This document shows positions 34,606-43,221 of a stretch of DNA of 64,000 nt, piece after piece. The notes below the pieces were generated by a model. That model saw nothing but the letters and a program-made list of their open reading frames with translations. It ran no database searches and was not told the DNA's origin. The position numbers and the translations under genes were made by a program. The DNA comes from Shewanella denitrificans OS217 (GTDB taxonomy: Bacteria; Pseudomonadota; Gammaproteobacteria; Enterobacterales; Shewanellaceae), in contig NC_007954.1 in assembly GCF_000013765.1 (NCBI RefSeq), forward strand, positions 3,286,001 to 3,350,000. Direction: 5' to 3'. Numbering within the stretch: position 1 is the first letter of the stretch; every line of letters starts with the position of its first letter.

Positions 34606-35400
34606 TTAACCTGCGCTAATGAGCTTAATCCCTACCAAGACTAATAGTATCGCGAACAGCTTCTTAAGCACAGGTGTCGGCCAAAGACTTGCTGCTTTTA
34701 CGCCCAAAGGCGCAGCCAGCATGGAGGTTATCACTATCCCAAGCAGTGCTGGCAAGTATATGTAGCCTAATGAATAATCAGGTAAATGTGTGGCATCAAA
34801 ACCTGCAACCACATACCCTAAGGATCCACTTAAGGCGATAAGAAAACCCGTGGCTGAGGATAAGCCCACCGCTTGGCGCATGGCGAGGCCAAAATAGCTC
34901 AACAGGGGCACCATAAGTACCCCGCCCCCTATGCCCATCATCCCAGCCAAGAGCGCGATGACCACACTCAAGCCAAATAATACTTGTCCGCTGGGTAAGC
35001 CTCGCCCAGCTTGTGGCTTAATGGGGAATGCCATTTGCAGCGCCATTAGAATAACGAAGATGGCGAACACTTGTTGCAAGGCGGCAGAGGATATCTGCTC
35101 AGAAATAAAGCCCGCCATCAAGGCCCCGAGTATAATTCCCGGCATTATGGTGTTAAATAAAGGCCAAGGAATATTGGCTCTTTTATGGTGGGCACTGGCC
35201 GCGGACATTGAGGTTAATATGATAGAGGCAAGTGAAGTGGCAATGGCCATGTGGGTCAGCTGTTGGCTCTCAACCCCGACCCAGGGAAGCAAATACAGCA
35301 ATGCCGGCACTATGATCAAGCCGCCACCTATCCCAAGTAATCCGGCCAAAAAACCCACCACGGCACCTAGGGCTAAACATATAAGGAATACGGTAAACAT
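34606..35400 (-). CDS. TSUP (TauE/SafE) family membrane permease
   Basis: 264 residues with about eight membrane helices arranged as two repeats, each starting with the family motif: GFLAGLLGIGGGLIIVPALL near residue 15 and LLAGMMGIGGGVLMVPLLSYFG (split) near 155. TSUP proteins export sulphite or organosulphonates or take up related anions; the substrate here is unknown. It lies between ptsP and thyA. Confidence 0.9.
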   Translation of the reverse strand: MFTVFLICLALGAVVGFLAGLLGIGGGLIIVPALLYLLPWVGVESQQLTHMAIATSLASIILTSMSAASAHHKRANIPWPLFNTIMPGIILGALMAGFISEQISSAALQQVFAIFVILMALQMAFPIKPQAGRGLPSGQVLFGLSVVIALLAGMMGIGGGVLMVPLLSYFGLAMRQAVGLSSATGFLIALSGSLGYVVAGFDATHLPDYSLGYIYLPALLGIVITSMLAAPLGVKAASLWPTPVLKKLFAILLVLVGIKLISAG

Positions 35401-35526
35401 CTGGGTTAGCTGGCCTCTGTGGTTATTTTTGTAGTTTTTGTTCTTTCTGCTAGTTTGGCAATTTATGTTAGTTTGGCAATTTATGTGAGGGCATTCGCCT
35501 AGCTAACGCCCTAAATCCAGCGGCCG

Positions 35527-37851
35527 TTATTCCAACAACCAGGCGAGCTCCTGCTGGGTTAAAAATTCAATCAGTTTTGCTCGCACTTGTTGGCCGTTCG
35601 GCAGGCGTAAAACCGTATCCAGCAGCACTCGCAGTTCATCGCGCTGCACTCGCCTGAGTAAGTAGTTGATTTTACCTAGGCTTGCATGGTTCATACTGAG
35701 TTTGTCATAGCCCATGGCAATAAGCAGCAAGGCCCCTAGTGGCTCACCGGCTAACTCACCACAAATGCTGATATCTAGCCCCAAGCGCCGACAATCATCT
35801 AAGGCGCGTTTAAGCGCCCGCAATATGCCTGGATGGTAGCTGTCAAATAATGCGCTGACATTGGGATTGTTTCTGTCTACTGCCAACAAGTATTGGGTTA
35901 AATCATTGCTGCCCACTGAAACAAAATCGACCCGAGTGGCCACATCATCCAATTGATATAACAGCGCCGGCACTTCAAGCATGATGCCTATACTAGGTTT
36001 AACAATTTTAGCGTCACACTCGCTTTTAAGCTCTTGATAAGCCTGCTCTAAATAACCTACTGCTTGATCGATTTCATCAAGGTTACTCACCATAGGCAAC
36101 AAAATCTGCAATTGTGTGCCGACGCCTCCCGCCTGGATCATCGCCCTTAATTGCATCAATAGCAGTTCGGGATGATCCAAGGATAGCCGAATACCGCGCC
36201 AGCCAAGAAAAGGGTTGTCTTCATTAATGGGGAAATAAGGCAGCGGCTTATCACCGCCCACATCTAAGGTTCGCATCACCACAGGACGTGTCCCTGCCGC
36301 ATCGAGCACTTGTCGGTATACCTTGATTTGCTCTTGCTCGCTTGGAAATCGTTGATGCAACATAAACAGAATTTCGGTGCGATAAAGCCCTATGCCATCG
36401 GCGCCTTGCACCACATCATCGGCTAAACCGCTCAAAAGCCCAGCATTTAAAAACAATTGGGTTTTATGCCCATCCAAGGTCTCACAAGGGTTAGCCAGTT
36501 CATCTTGAAACTGCTTCTGCTTGGCTTTGTCGATTGAGATCAGGTTACGGTATTCGTTGATGATAGCCGGGGATGGTGCCACCAACAGCTGACCTCGAGT
36601 GGCATTAAGCACCAATAGCTGACTGTCTATGTCAGTAGCCAGCACTTGCTCGACGCCTATCATAGCAGGCACACCTAAGGCCCTCGCCAAGATAGCCGCG
36701 TGAGCATTTACGCCGCCAAGCTCTGTGACTATGCCCGCCAGTTTTTGCCTAGGGAACTCAGCCAAAAGCGTCGCATCTATCTCTTTGGCTACTAAGATAA
36801 CCGGTTTATCAGGCTCAAGGGCTAAGCGGCCAGGTTCAATCAATAGCCTTAAAATACGCTGACCTAATTCACGTATGTCATTGGCGCGCTCCTTAAGATA
36901 AGGATCGGCCATAGCCATAAACTGCTGAATATAGTTAAGTGAGACTCGGCTTACCGCCGTTTCCGCCTGCCAACCTTGGGAGACTTCTTTAAGGTATTCA
37001 CCGGCAAGGCTCTCATTATCGAGTAAAGACAATAGCGCCGAGAAAATGGATGACACTTCATTGGCTTGCTCGCGCTCAAACTTCTGTGACAGTGAGCTTA
37101 TGCTGTCACGGCAACGCACAATAGCGCTATTAAGGCGTAAGGATTCAACCACAGGGTCTTGGCAACGAAGTTGTGGCTGCTCTAACGGGATTGCGCCGCC
37201 AAGGACATAGGCATGAGCGATGGCAATACCGCTGGCAGCCATGGTGCCTTTAAACACCACTTTTTGCTGCACGTTAGTCACGGCGGCTTTATTTTTAAGG
37301 CCACGTAGCACCACGGCCAACTGCGCTGCTAAGGTCATAAGGAAGGCTTCTTCACCTTCATCGAACTGACGTAAATCGGCTTGTTGAACCACAATAACGC
37401 CCAGCACCTGCTGCTGGTAAATAATGGGCACAGCCAAAAAGGCGCGATACTCTTCCTCTTCAACCTCGGGAAACAACTTAAACCTTGGGTGTAACCTCGC
37501 ATCGGCAAGATTAATGGCTTCTTCACGCTCCGCCACTAAGCCCACTAAGCCTTGGGTTATTGGCATGCTCACCCGGCCGACTGAACTTGGCGCTAGACCT
37601 TCGGTGGCCGACAGCACCAACACAGGCTCTGAAGGCGTTGATTGATGGGATATGCTGCTGGTTTGATTTATAAAGGTTTGAGTAAGCGTTGCTGCGGCCT
37701 CTGAAGACAAGGCTTGATATTCCACAAGGTAAATCGAGCAGCATTGGGTAGACATGGCCAGACGAGTTTGCGACACCAGTAAACTTAGGGCCGACTCTAG
37801 GCTAGTAGCAGCGGCGACAGCTTGGGTAATATCCCTTAATGTTTTTAACAA
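35527..37851 (-). CDS. ptsP: Phosphoenolpyruvate-protein phosphotransferase PtsP (EI-Ntr)
   Basis: 774 residues. N-terminal GAF domain (about 1-185; QGLVGLVAEREEAINLADA), then EI domains: phosphorylated His384 in GGVNAHAAILARALG, PEP-binding blocks GADGIGLYRTEILFM, LDVGGDKPLPYF and the active-site Cys in ISICGELAGEPLG. It starts the nitrogen phosphotransferase chain (PtsP to NPr to EIIA-Ntr). The N-terminal His motif reads NAH where sugar EI has TSH. Twenty-eight bases downstream of rppH, so probably one operon. Confidence 0.95.
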   Translation of the reverse strand: MLKTLRDITQAVAAATSLESALSLLVSQTRLAMSTQCCSIYLVEYQALSSEAAATLTQTFINQTSSISHQSTPSEPVLVLSATEGLAPSSVGRVSMPITQGLVGLVAEREEAINLADARLHPRFKLFPEVEEEEYRAFLAVPIIYQQQVLGVIVVQQADLRQFDEGEEAFLMTLAAQLAVVLRGLKNKAAVTNVQQKVVFKGTMAASGIAIAHAYVLGGAIPLEQPQLRCQDPVVESLRLNSAIVRCRDSISSLSQKFEREQANEVSSIFSALLSLLDNESLAGEYLKEVSQGWQAETAVSRVSLNYIQQFMAMADPYLKERANDIRELGQRILRLLIEPGRLALEPDKPVILVAKEIDATLLAEFPRQKLAGIVTELGGVNAHAAILARALGVPAMIGVEQVLATDIDSQLLVLNATRGQLLVAPSPAIINEYRNLISIDKAKQKQFQDELANPCETLDGHKTQLFLNAGLLSGLADDVVQGADGIGLYRTEILFMLHQRFPSEQEQIKVYRQVLDAAGTRPVVMRTLDVGGDKPLPYFPINEDNPFLGWRGIRLSLDHPELLLMQLRAMIQAGGVGTQLQILLPMVSNLDEIDQAVGYLEQAYQELKSECDAKIVKPSIGIMLEVPALLYQLDDVATRVDFVSVGSNDLTQYLLAVDRNNPNVSALFDSYHPGILRALKRALDDCRRLGLDISICGELAGEPLGALLLIAMGYDKLSMNHASLGKINYLLRRVQRDELRVLLDTVLRLPNGQQVRAKLIEFLTQQELAWLLE

Positions 37852-37879
37852 TGAGCTGCCTCCTGCTTAGATAGATAAA

Positions 37880-38398
37880 TTAATTTCTCGGCCTGTTACG
37901 CTTTCGGCCAGTATCATTGACTTGAAATGCTAAGGTCGTTGGGGCAAATTCTTTCATTACCTTGCGATACACATCACGCTTGAATGACACCACCTGACGC
38001 ACGGGATACCAATAATTAACCCAACGCCAGTCATCAAACTCAGGGTGGCCTGATGAGTTTAAATTGATGTTGTTATCATTGCCATTAAGCTGCAGTAGAA
38101 ACCATTTTTGTTTCTGACCTATACACACAGGCTTGCTATCTTGGCGCACCAAACGTTTGGGCAAACGATACCTTAACCAAGAACGGGTCGAGGTTAAAAT
38201 CTTCACTTGCTCAGGTCGCAGGCCCACTTCTTCATAGAGTTCTCGATACATGGCTTCTTCAGCCGATTCACCGTCATCGAGCCCACCCTGTGGAAACTGC
38301 CAAGAATGTTGTCCAAAACGCCTAGCCCACATGACTTGGCCATATTGGTTACAGATTATAATGCCCACATTTGCGCGAAAGCCGTCGCTATCAATCAC
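37880..38398 (-). CDS. rppH: RNA pyrophosphohydrolase RppH
   Basis: 172 residues, Nudix fold. NVGIIICNQYGQVMWARRFGQ (split), then the Nudix box in QGGLDDGESAEEAMYRELYEEVGL with its REXXEE core. It removes pyrophosphate from mRNA 5' ends and triggers RNase E decay. The rppH-ptsP order is conserved in Enterobacteria and Shewanella. Confidence 0.96.
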   Translation of the reverse strand: MIDSDGFRANVGIIICNQYGQVMWARRFGQHSWQFPQGGLDDGESAEEAMYRELYEEVGLRPEQVKILTSTRSWLRYRLPKRLVRQDSKPVCIGQKQKWFLLQLNGNDNNINLNSSGHPEFDDWRWVNYWYPVRQVVSFKRDVYRKVMKEFAPTTLAFQVNDTGRKRNRPRN

Positions 38399-39132
38399 AT
38401 GGACTCCAAATTCACTAACTATTAATCATCTGATTGTTTCACAAAGCTCGCCAGTGGGCAAACCTCTATTTAACCTTCAGCCTTGGATAATTTTTACCTT
38501 CCAAGCCATTTATCAACAGACAAAGGAGGTGGAGGTTGGGATTATCCACATTTTCTGTGGATATCTCTGTTCGAAACTTGCATAAACCATTTATAAGCTG
38601 GAAAAACCAACAAAATAAACCCTTGATAAAACCTAAGTGACAAACAATATTTTCATTACAAAACAAGTTAATATAAAAAAATAACAATATCGAAAACCGC
38701 AAAAAAACCAAGTTGACTACTTTTTGAGCTAGGTTAAATCTGTATACAAGTCTTCATCTAGACGCAGAAGTTATACACAAATAACAAGTGCTTTATTGCA
38801 AAAATAACTATTTATTCGCTGATTTCTTCGTTGACTTGGGGGTTTTCATCGGTTAGAGAGCTGAAATAATAAAGTTGTCCATCTAAACTGTGGATAACTA
38901 TGTGTGAAATATAAGGGCAAATAGAGAGTAACTTGGGACAAGATCAACATAAACTAAACTAAACTCATTAAAACCAATAAAATTCAATCAATTAGCCTGT
39001 GTGCTTTTTAAAATAGTTATCCCAAGCAAACTGCAGGTCACTTTTTGTTCAGTTTATATCTCATAGGTTTAGCGGATAAATTAAGGTAAAGTCTCAAGCG
39101 CTTCCCAAAGAACACTGATAGGCAAGACATAG
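38399..39132. promoter_or_regulatory. AT-rich gap with a cluster of DnaA boxes before mutH
   Basis: 734 bases without a gene. Perfect DnaA boxes (TTATNCACA): TTATCCACA at 38542-38550, TTATACACA at 38771-38779 and its complement TGTGGATAA at 38889-38897. Near matches: TGTGGATAT at 38556-38564, forming an inverted pair with the first, and TTATCAACA at 38510-38518. Between them lies a very AT-rich stretch (about 38600-38720). The region also contains the promoters of divergent rppH and mutH. Confidence 0.72.
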
Positions 39133-39801
39133 ATGCACCCTCAAGAACCTAAAGATCTGCACGAACTCATGGAACGCGCCCATAATATGGCTGGGATCTC
39201 ACTAGGCTCCCTCGCCCACGAGCTTAATCTTACCGTCCCTGAAAACCTAAAGCGTGATAAAGGCTGGGTCGGTCAGCTCATCGAAACTCAGCTTGGAGCC
39301 ATGGCAGGGTCTAAACCCGAGCAAGATTTTCTCCATTTAGGTGTAGAGCTTAAAACCATCCCTATCGGCCCCAGTGGCAAGCCCCTTGAGACCACTTACG
39401 TATGCGTGGCCCCCCTGACCAATATCCAAGGTCATACATGGGAAGCAAGCCTTGTGTGTCATAAGTTGCAACAAGTGCTCTGGGTGCCCGTCGAAGGTCA
39501 TCGCAGCATCCCTATTGCCGAGCGCCGCATTGGCACCCCGGTACTTTGGCAACCAAGCCCAGAGCAACAAGCACTGTTGAAGCAAGACTGGGAAGAAATA
39601 ATGGAACTGATTGCCCTAGGCAAAGTCGACAGCATCACAGCCCGTCATGGTGAAGTGCTGCAGCTAAGACCCAAAGCGGCCAATAGCCAGGCGCTCACTC
39701 AGAGCATTGCCGCCGATGGCACCATGGGCTTATCTAACCCTAGGGGCTTTTATCTTAAAATCGCCTTCACCCAGGATATTTTGACTCAAGCCTTTGGCTA
39801 G
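39133..39801 (+). CDS. mutH: DNA mismatch repair endonuclease MutH
   Basis: 222 residues. The catalytic D-E-K set is visible as Asp65, Glu72 and Lys74 in QDFLHLGVELKTIPIG, and KGWVGQLIETQLGA is a family block. It nicks the unmethylated strand at hemimethylated GATC sites after MutS/MutL signalling, so this organism should have Dam-directed repair. Confidence 0.96.
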   Translation: MHPQEPKDLHELMERAHNMAGISLGSLAHELNLTVPENLKRDKGWVGQLIETQLGAMAGSKPEQDFLHLGVELKTIPIGPSGKPLETTYVCVAPLTNIQGHTWEASLVCHKLQQVLWVPVEGHRSIPIAERRIGTPVLWQPSPEQQALLKQDWEEIMELIALGKVDSITARHGEVLQLRPKAANSQALTQSIAADGTMGLSNPRGFYLKIAFTQDILTQAFG

Positions 39802-39935
39802 GCCGCATTAACTGTTTATTGCTACTATTCATAGTAAGTTCAGACTAATGTTAATTAGCTATCGGTTGGTTTTATCCCTTATTACGAGGTTAAGGGAAAA
39901 TAATCAGTCTTTAGAAGGATTAATTTAACCTTGAA

Positions 39936-39950
39936 TTGATCTAGATCACA
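39936..39950 (+). promoter_or_regulatory. CRP/FNR (EtrA)-type site upstream of the cyclase gene
   Basis: TTGATCTAGATCACA matches the FNR consensus TTGAT-N4-ATCAA at nine of ten positions and has a full right CRP half-site (TCACA). It lies about 75 bases before the cyclase start. A TATACA at 39980-39985 could be the -10, which would put the site near -50. Confidence 0.55.
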
Positions 39951-40010
39951 TTTAGCGGTAACACAATGAAGCACTTTTCTATACACTGACCGCTGCAAAA
40001 ATTTACCTAA

Positions 40011-41117
40011 TTGGACATCCATTTTCCCGTGAAAGCCAGCCGCCAACTGAAAAACTTACTCTTTGCCGTTTTTGCTTGGTGCCTTGCCATGGCATCCTTC
40101 GTCTTCTTTCGCTATAGCCAACTGCCAGAACTACCACTTTGGGCCAATGGCAATGGCGATCTGGTTACCTTAGCCCTATTCCTTGGCACAGTGTTTGGCG
40201 GGTTACATTGGCTTTCCAATCTGTTAGCCGATATCAGTAACATTAGTCGCTTACCTTATCTTTTTTCTGTGGTGTTTAAAGGGGCATTTTTGTTCATCGG
40301 TGCGCTGACCTTGGCATTTATGACTCAGTTTTTAGACTTGTGGGCGGTCGATCACCACATGGTCACCCTAAGGAAAATGCTTAACAGCGAAATAATCAAA
40401 AACACCTCCTTCCAAGCCGTGGTGGTTTATTTAGTTATCGTGCGAGTCGGGCTCGCATTTATCGAGCAAGTGGCCTTACTGGTGGGCCCCAGAGTGTTAG
40501 TCAACATAGGGTTAGGTAAATACCATAGGCCCAGATATGAAGAACGTTTATTCTTATTTGTCGATATGGTGTCATCCACCGCCCACGCCGAGACCTTGGG
40601 AGATGTTAAATTCAGCCGCTTGATCCAAGACAGCTTTAGTCTCTTGGCAGAAACCGTCAACAATAACGATGCTGAGATCTACCGTTATATGGGGGATGCC
40701 GTGTTGATCCACTGGCCGCTTCAAGAAGGCTTAAAGCGTGAGCGCTGCTTGAACATTTATTTTGAGTTTTGCGAGCAATTGAATATTCAGCGAGACTATT
40801 TTGAGAAAAAATACGGTTTTGTACCTAAATTCAAGGCTGCGGTACATGGCGGCCAAGTGGTTGCCGCTGTCGTTGGGGTACATAAACAAGAAATCAGCTA
40901 CTTCAGTGATGTAGTCAACACCTTAGCTAGGCTGCAAGATCAATGTAACCCACTGGGGCAACGTATCCTGTTGTCGGGCGATGTGGCCTCTAAGCTTAAA
41001 AATAAGCAGCAAAAATATCAGCTAACCCCCTTAGGCCCCATTCAACTCAAGGGCAAACAATACCCAATCGACGTCTTTGCCGCCGCGCTTGCCGCCAATA
41101 TTAACTCCCAAAATTAA
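40011..41117 (+). CDS. cyaC: Membrane-bound class III adenylate cyclase, CyaC-like
   Basis: 368 residues. Four membrane helices in the first 160 residues, then a class III cyclase domain (about 175-340). Metal ligands are Asp185 (FLFVDMVSST) and Asp229 (YRYMGDAVLI); the transition-state pair is Asn303 and Arg307 (VVNTLARLQ). All catalytic residues are present, so it should be active. Gene order beside mutH and oxyR matches the Shewanella CyaC locus as I recall it. The start is unclear: TTG 40011 or GTG 40029, neither with a strong ribosome site. Confidence 0.85.
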   Translation: MDIHFPVKASRQLKNLLFAVFAWCLAMASFVFFRYSQLPELPLWANGNGDLVTLALFLGTVFGGLHWLSNLLADISNISRLPYLFSVVFKGAFLFIGALTLAFMTQFLDLWAVDHHMVTLRKMLNSEIIKNTSFQAVVVYLVIVRVGLAFIEQVALLVGPRVLVNIGLGKYHRPRYEERLFLFVDMVSSTAHAETLGDVKFSRLIQDSFSLLAETVNNNDAEIYRYMGDAVLIHWPLQEGLKRERCLNIYFEFCEQLNIQRDYFEKKYGFVPKFKAAVHGGQVVAAVVGVHKQEISYFSDVVNTLARLQDQCNPLGQRILLSGDVASKLKNKQQKYQLTPLGPIQLKGKQYPIDVFAAALAANINSQN

Positions 41118-41234
41118 GAAAGATTAAGCCCAACAACCTATTAACGGTATTAACGGTGCCATCCACTTTCATGGAAGCTTACTAGCTTTTGAACTAGGCT
41201 TACACTCTGGACAGACATTAACGAAGGTGAGCTT

Positions 41235-42212
41235 ATGCCGCGCCCTAGAAGAAGTCAGGTGAGTGTAGAAGACACGCCCATGTACCATTGTTGCAGCCGC
41301 GTAGTCAGAAGAGCCTATCTCTGCGGCGATGATAAATTATCTGGCAAAAACTATGACCATAGACGTGGTTGGGTTGAAGCTCAATTGCTTAAATTGGCAG
41401 AAGTATTTGCCATCGACGTTGCGGCTTATGCCGTGATGAGCAACCATTTGCATGTGGTGCTGAGTATCGACATTTATCAAGCCAATCGCTGGACGGATGT
41501 TGAAGTCATAAACCTGTGGCATCAATTGTTTAAAGGCACTGACATTACTCAAAAATTTACCAAGGGAGAAACCCTTGAAGACTATGAAATGCTAGAGCTT
41601 ACCCACAGCATCGCCCTGTATCGCAGTCGGTTAAGCGATATTTCTTGGTTTATGAGAGCCTTAAATGAACCTATCGCCCGCAGAGCCAATGAAGAAGATG
41701 AATGCACAGGTCGTTTCTGGGAAGGCCGATTTAAATCTCAAGCGTTACTCGATGAAGCAGCTGTACTTGCCTGCATGGTGTATGTTGACCTCAATCCCAT
41801 CCGCTCAAAGATAGCCAAAACTCCTGAAACTTCAGACTTTACCAGCATTAAGCGCAGGATCACCGCCGCCTTAAATGGCACTCAGCCCAAAGCCTTGCTG
41901 CCTTTTGTGGGTAATGAGCTTAAAGACATGCCAAAAGGACTCACATTTCATCTGAAAGACTATCTGCAATTAGTTGAAGATACGGGTAAAGCAGTCCGAA
42001 ATGATAAAAGAGGCAGTATCAGCCCGAGCAGTCACAGCATCTTAGTACGGCTCAATATTCCTGCCGATAACTGGCTTAAAATCATCAATGAATTTGGTCA
42101 GTTATTCAAAGGCCCTGTGGGCACCTTGCAAGAATTAACCGCGTACTGTGAGCACCTTGAAAAACGAAGGCGGCATTACTCTCACGCTTGTCAGCATCTC
42201 GCAGCGAGCTAA
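41235..42212 (+). CDS. RAYT-like Y1 (HUH) transposase
   Basis: 325 residues of the transposase_17/IS200-like superfamily. The HUH motif is YAVMSNHLHVVL (His71, His73). The blocks ISWFMRALNEPIARRANEED and GRFWEGRFKSQALLDEAA define the long REP-associated tyrosine transposase group. The nucleophilic Tyr is not in the usual place (IARRAN where many have RYYN); Tyr129 is a candidate. No terminal repeats were found directly flanking it, so it looks like a resident single-domain RAYT rather than a normal IS. Strong start with GAAGGTGAG before ATG. A 65-bp duplication lies downstream. Confidence 0.85.
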   Translation: MPRPRRSQVSVEDTPMYHCCSRVVRRAYLCGDDKLSGKNYDHRRGWVEAQLLKLAEVFAIDVAAYAVMSNHLHVVLSIDIYQANRWTDVEVINLWHQLFKGTDITQKFTKGETLEDYEMLELTHSIALYRSRLSDISWFMRALNEPIARRANEEDECTGRFWEGRFKSQALLDEAAVLACMVYVDLNPIRSKIAKTPETSDFTSIKRRITAALNGTQPKALLPFVGNELKDMPKGLTFHLKDYLQLVEDTGKAVRNDKRGSISPSSHSILVRLNIPADNWLKIINEFGQLFKGPVGTLQELTAYCEHLEKRRRHYSHACQHLAAS

Positions 42213-42270
42213 TCCATTTACTCAACATTGCCTATAAAAAGGTACAAAAATCCTCATTGGAGGCATTGTC

Positions 42271-42408
42271 ATGTCTGAGTTCGGCATTTTCGGCTCTTCT
42301 TTCCGTCAAGTAGTACAGTCTGAACAGATTAAGCCAAGTTTACAGAGTCATAATCTTCCCCAGTGCAAGCTTCTCACACCAAGCACAATTGAACTGCGAC
42401 GAAGTTGA
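42271..42408 (+). CDS. Possible short protein or truncated gene start
   Basis: 45 codons beginning MSEFGIFGSSFRQVVQSEQI after a strong GGAGG site seven bases upstream (42259-42263). The end of the frame runs into the first unit of the 65-bp tandem repeat, so it may be the head of a gene cut off by a rearrangement. No family recognised. Confidence 0.35.
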   Translation: MSEFGIFGSSFRQVVQSEQIKPSLQSHNLPQCKLLTPSTIELRRS

Positions 42409-42523
42409 CTATTTTAAGGCTGGATTATTTTAAGGCTGGATGGCACGTTTAATCCGTTCTGCGACGAAGTTGACTATTTTAAGGCTGGATTATTTTAAGG
42501 CTGGATGGCACGTTTAATCCGTT
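42394..42523 (+). repeat. Exact tandem duplication, 2 x 65 bp
   Basis: Units 42394-42458 and 42459-42523 are identical over all 65 bases. Each unit itself contains TATTTTAAGGCTGGAT twice, so the submotif occurs four times. Perfect identity implies recent duplication. Confidence 0.95.
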
Positions 42524-42752
42524 TAAACTTACTCACAATCTCGCTTGAGCGCATGTCGAAAATGCATTATGTTATTGTTTTATAATGGTTGGGCACATTT
42601 CTTAGGCTTTCGGGTAGGACCTCCGCAAACTGTCACCTGTTTTGTTCCAAAAAAGTCGCCTTTTTGCTCCGGCCTGTTCTGCGAGCGTTAACTGGATTGG
42701 TGAAGCTTTCTCATGAATTAGCTATGATTAGGTCAGAACAGAGGAGTCATAT

Positions 42753-43211
42753 ATGGATGTTATTGATGGTGATTTACTTAAGTTGGCTCTAGGTGGGCGC
42801 TTTGACGTCATAATCCATGGGTGCAACTGTTTCTGTGTTATGGATGGTGGAATAGCCAAGACTATTAAGTCGCTTTTTCCTGAAGCCTATGACGCTGACT
42901 GCGAAACAAAGGTAGCTGATAAAGGAAAGCTCGGTAGTTATTCATTAGTTAAGATAGTTAGAGGTGATGTAAGTTTTTATCTCGTAAATGCTTATACTCA
43001 ATATGACTATCGAGGGACACAAGTTCATGTTAATTATGATGCTATCCAAAAAGTGTTTGAAGAAATTGGCACAGAATTTGATGGTTTGAAAATAGCATAC
43101 CCCCAAATTGGTGCAGGCTTAGGTGGTGGTAATTGGACTGTTATTAAAGATATAATCGATAGTTCTTTGGTTAATCAAAGTCACACATTAGTTAATTTCA
43201 AATCAGAGTAG
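42753..43211 (+). CDS. Macro-domain protein (ADP-ribose binding)
   Basis: 152 residues, a stand-alone macro domain. GDLL at 6-9, IIHGCNCFCVMDGGIA at 20-35 with the Asn that contacts ADP-ribose, and YPQIGAGLGGGNW at 116-128 are the loops of the ALC1/Poa1-like branch, also common in phages. Such proteins bind or hydrolyse ADP-ribose derivatives or remove ADP-ribose from protein or nucleic acid. The GAGGAG site before ATG is good. Clearly more AT-rich than the neighbouring core genes. Ten bases separate it from the next gene. Confidence 0.87.
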   Translation: MDVIDGDLLKLALGGRFDVIIHGCNCFCVMDGGIAKTIKSLFPEAYDADCETKVADKGKLGSYSLVKIVRGDVSFYLVNAYTQYDYRGTQVHVNYDAIQKVFEEIGTEFDGLKIAYPQIGAGLGGGNWTVIKDIIDSSLVNQSHTLVNFKSE

Positions 43212-43221
43212 TATATTTTAA

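Larger units (their letters stand above)
42213..42752. other. Intergenic stretch with short ORF, tandem repeat and cassette promoter
   Basis: 540 bases between the transposase and the macro-domain gene. It holds a possible 45-codon ORF (42271-42408), the 65-bp tandem duplication (42394-42523) and the upstream region of the cassette. A TATGAT at about 42723-42728 may be a -10; no good -35 is seen. Confidence 0.6.

Noticed and set aside
38510..38897. Calling the DnaA-box cluster a chromosomal origin
   Set aside because: No dnaA, dnaN, mnmG or mioC nearby and only three perfect boxes, so I list it as a regulatory cluster only.
42394..42523. Tandem repeat as a CRISPR array
   Set aside because: Only two units, directly adjacent with no spacers, and no cas gene in the window. 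The same applies to the repeats at 55694-55750 and 61921-62020.
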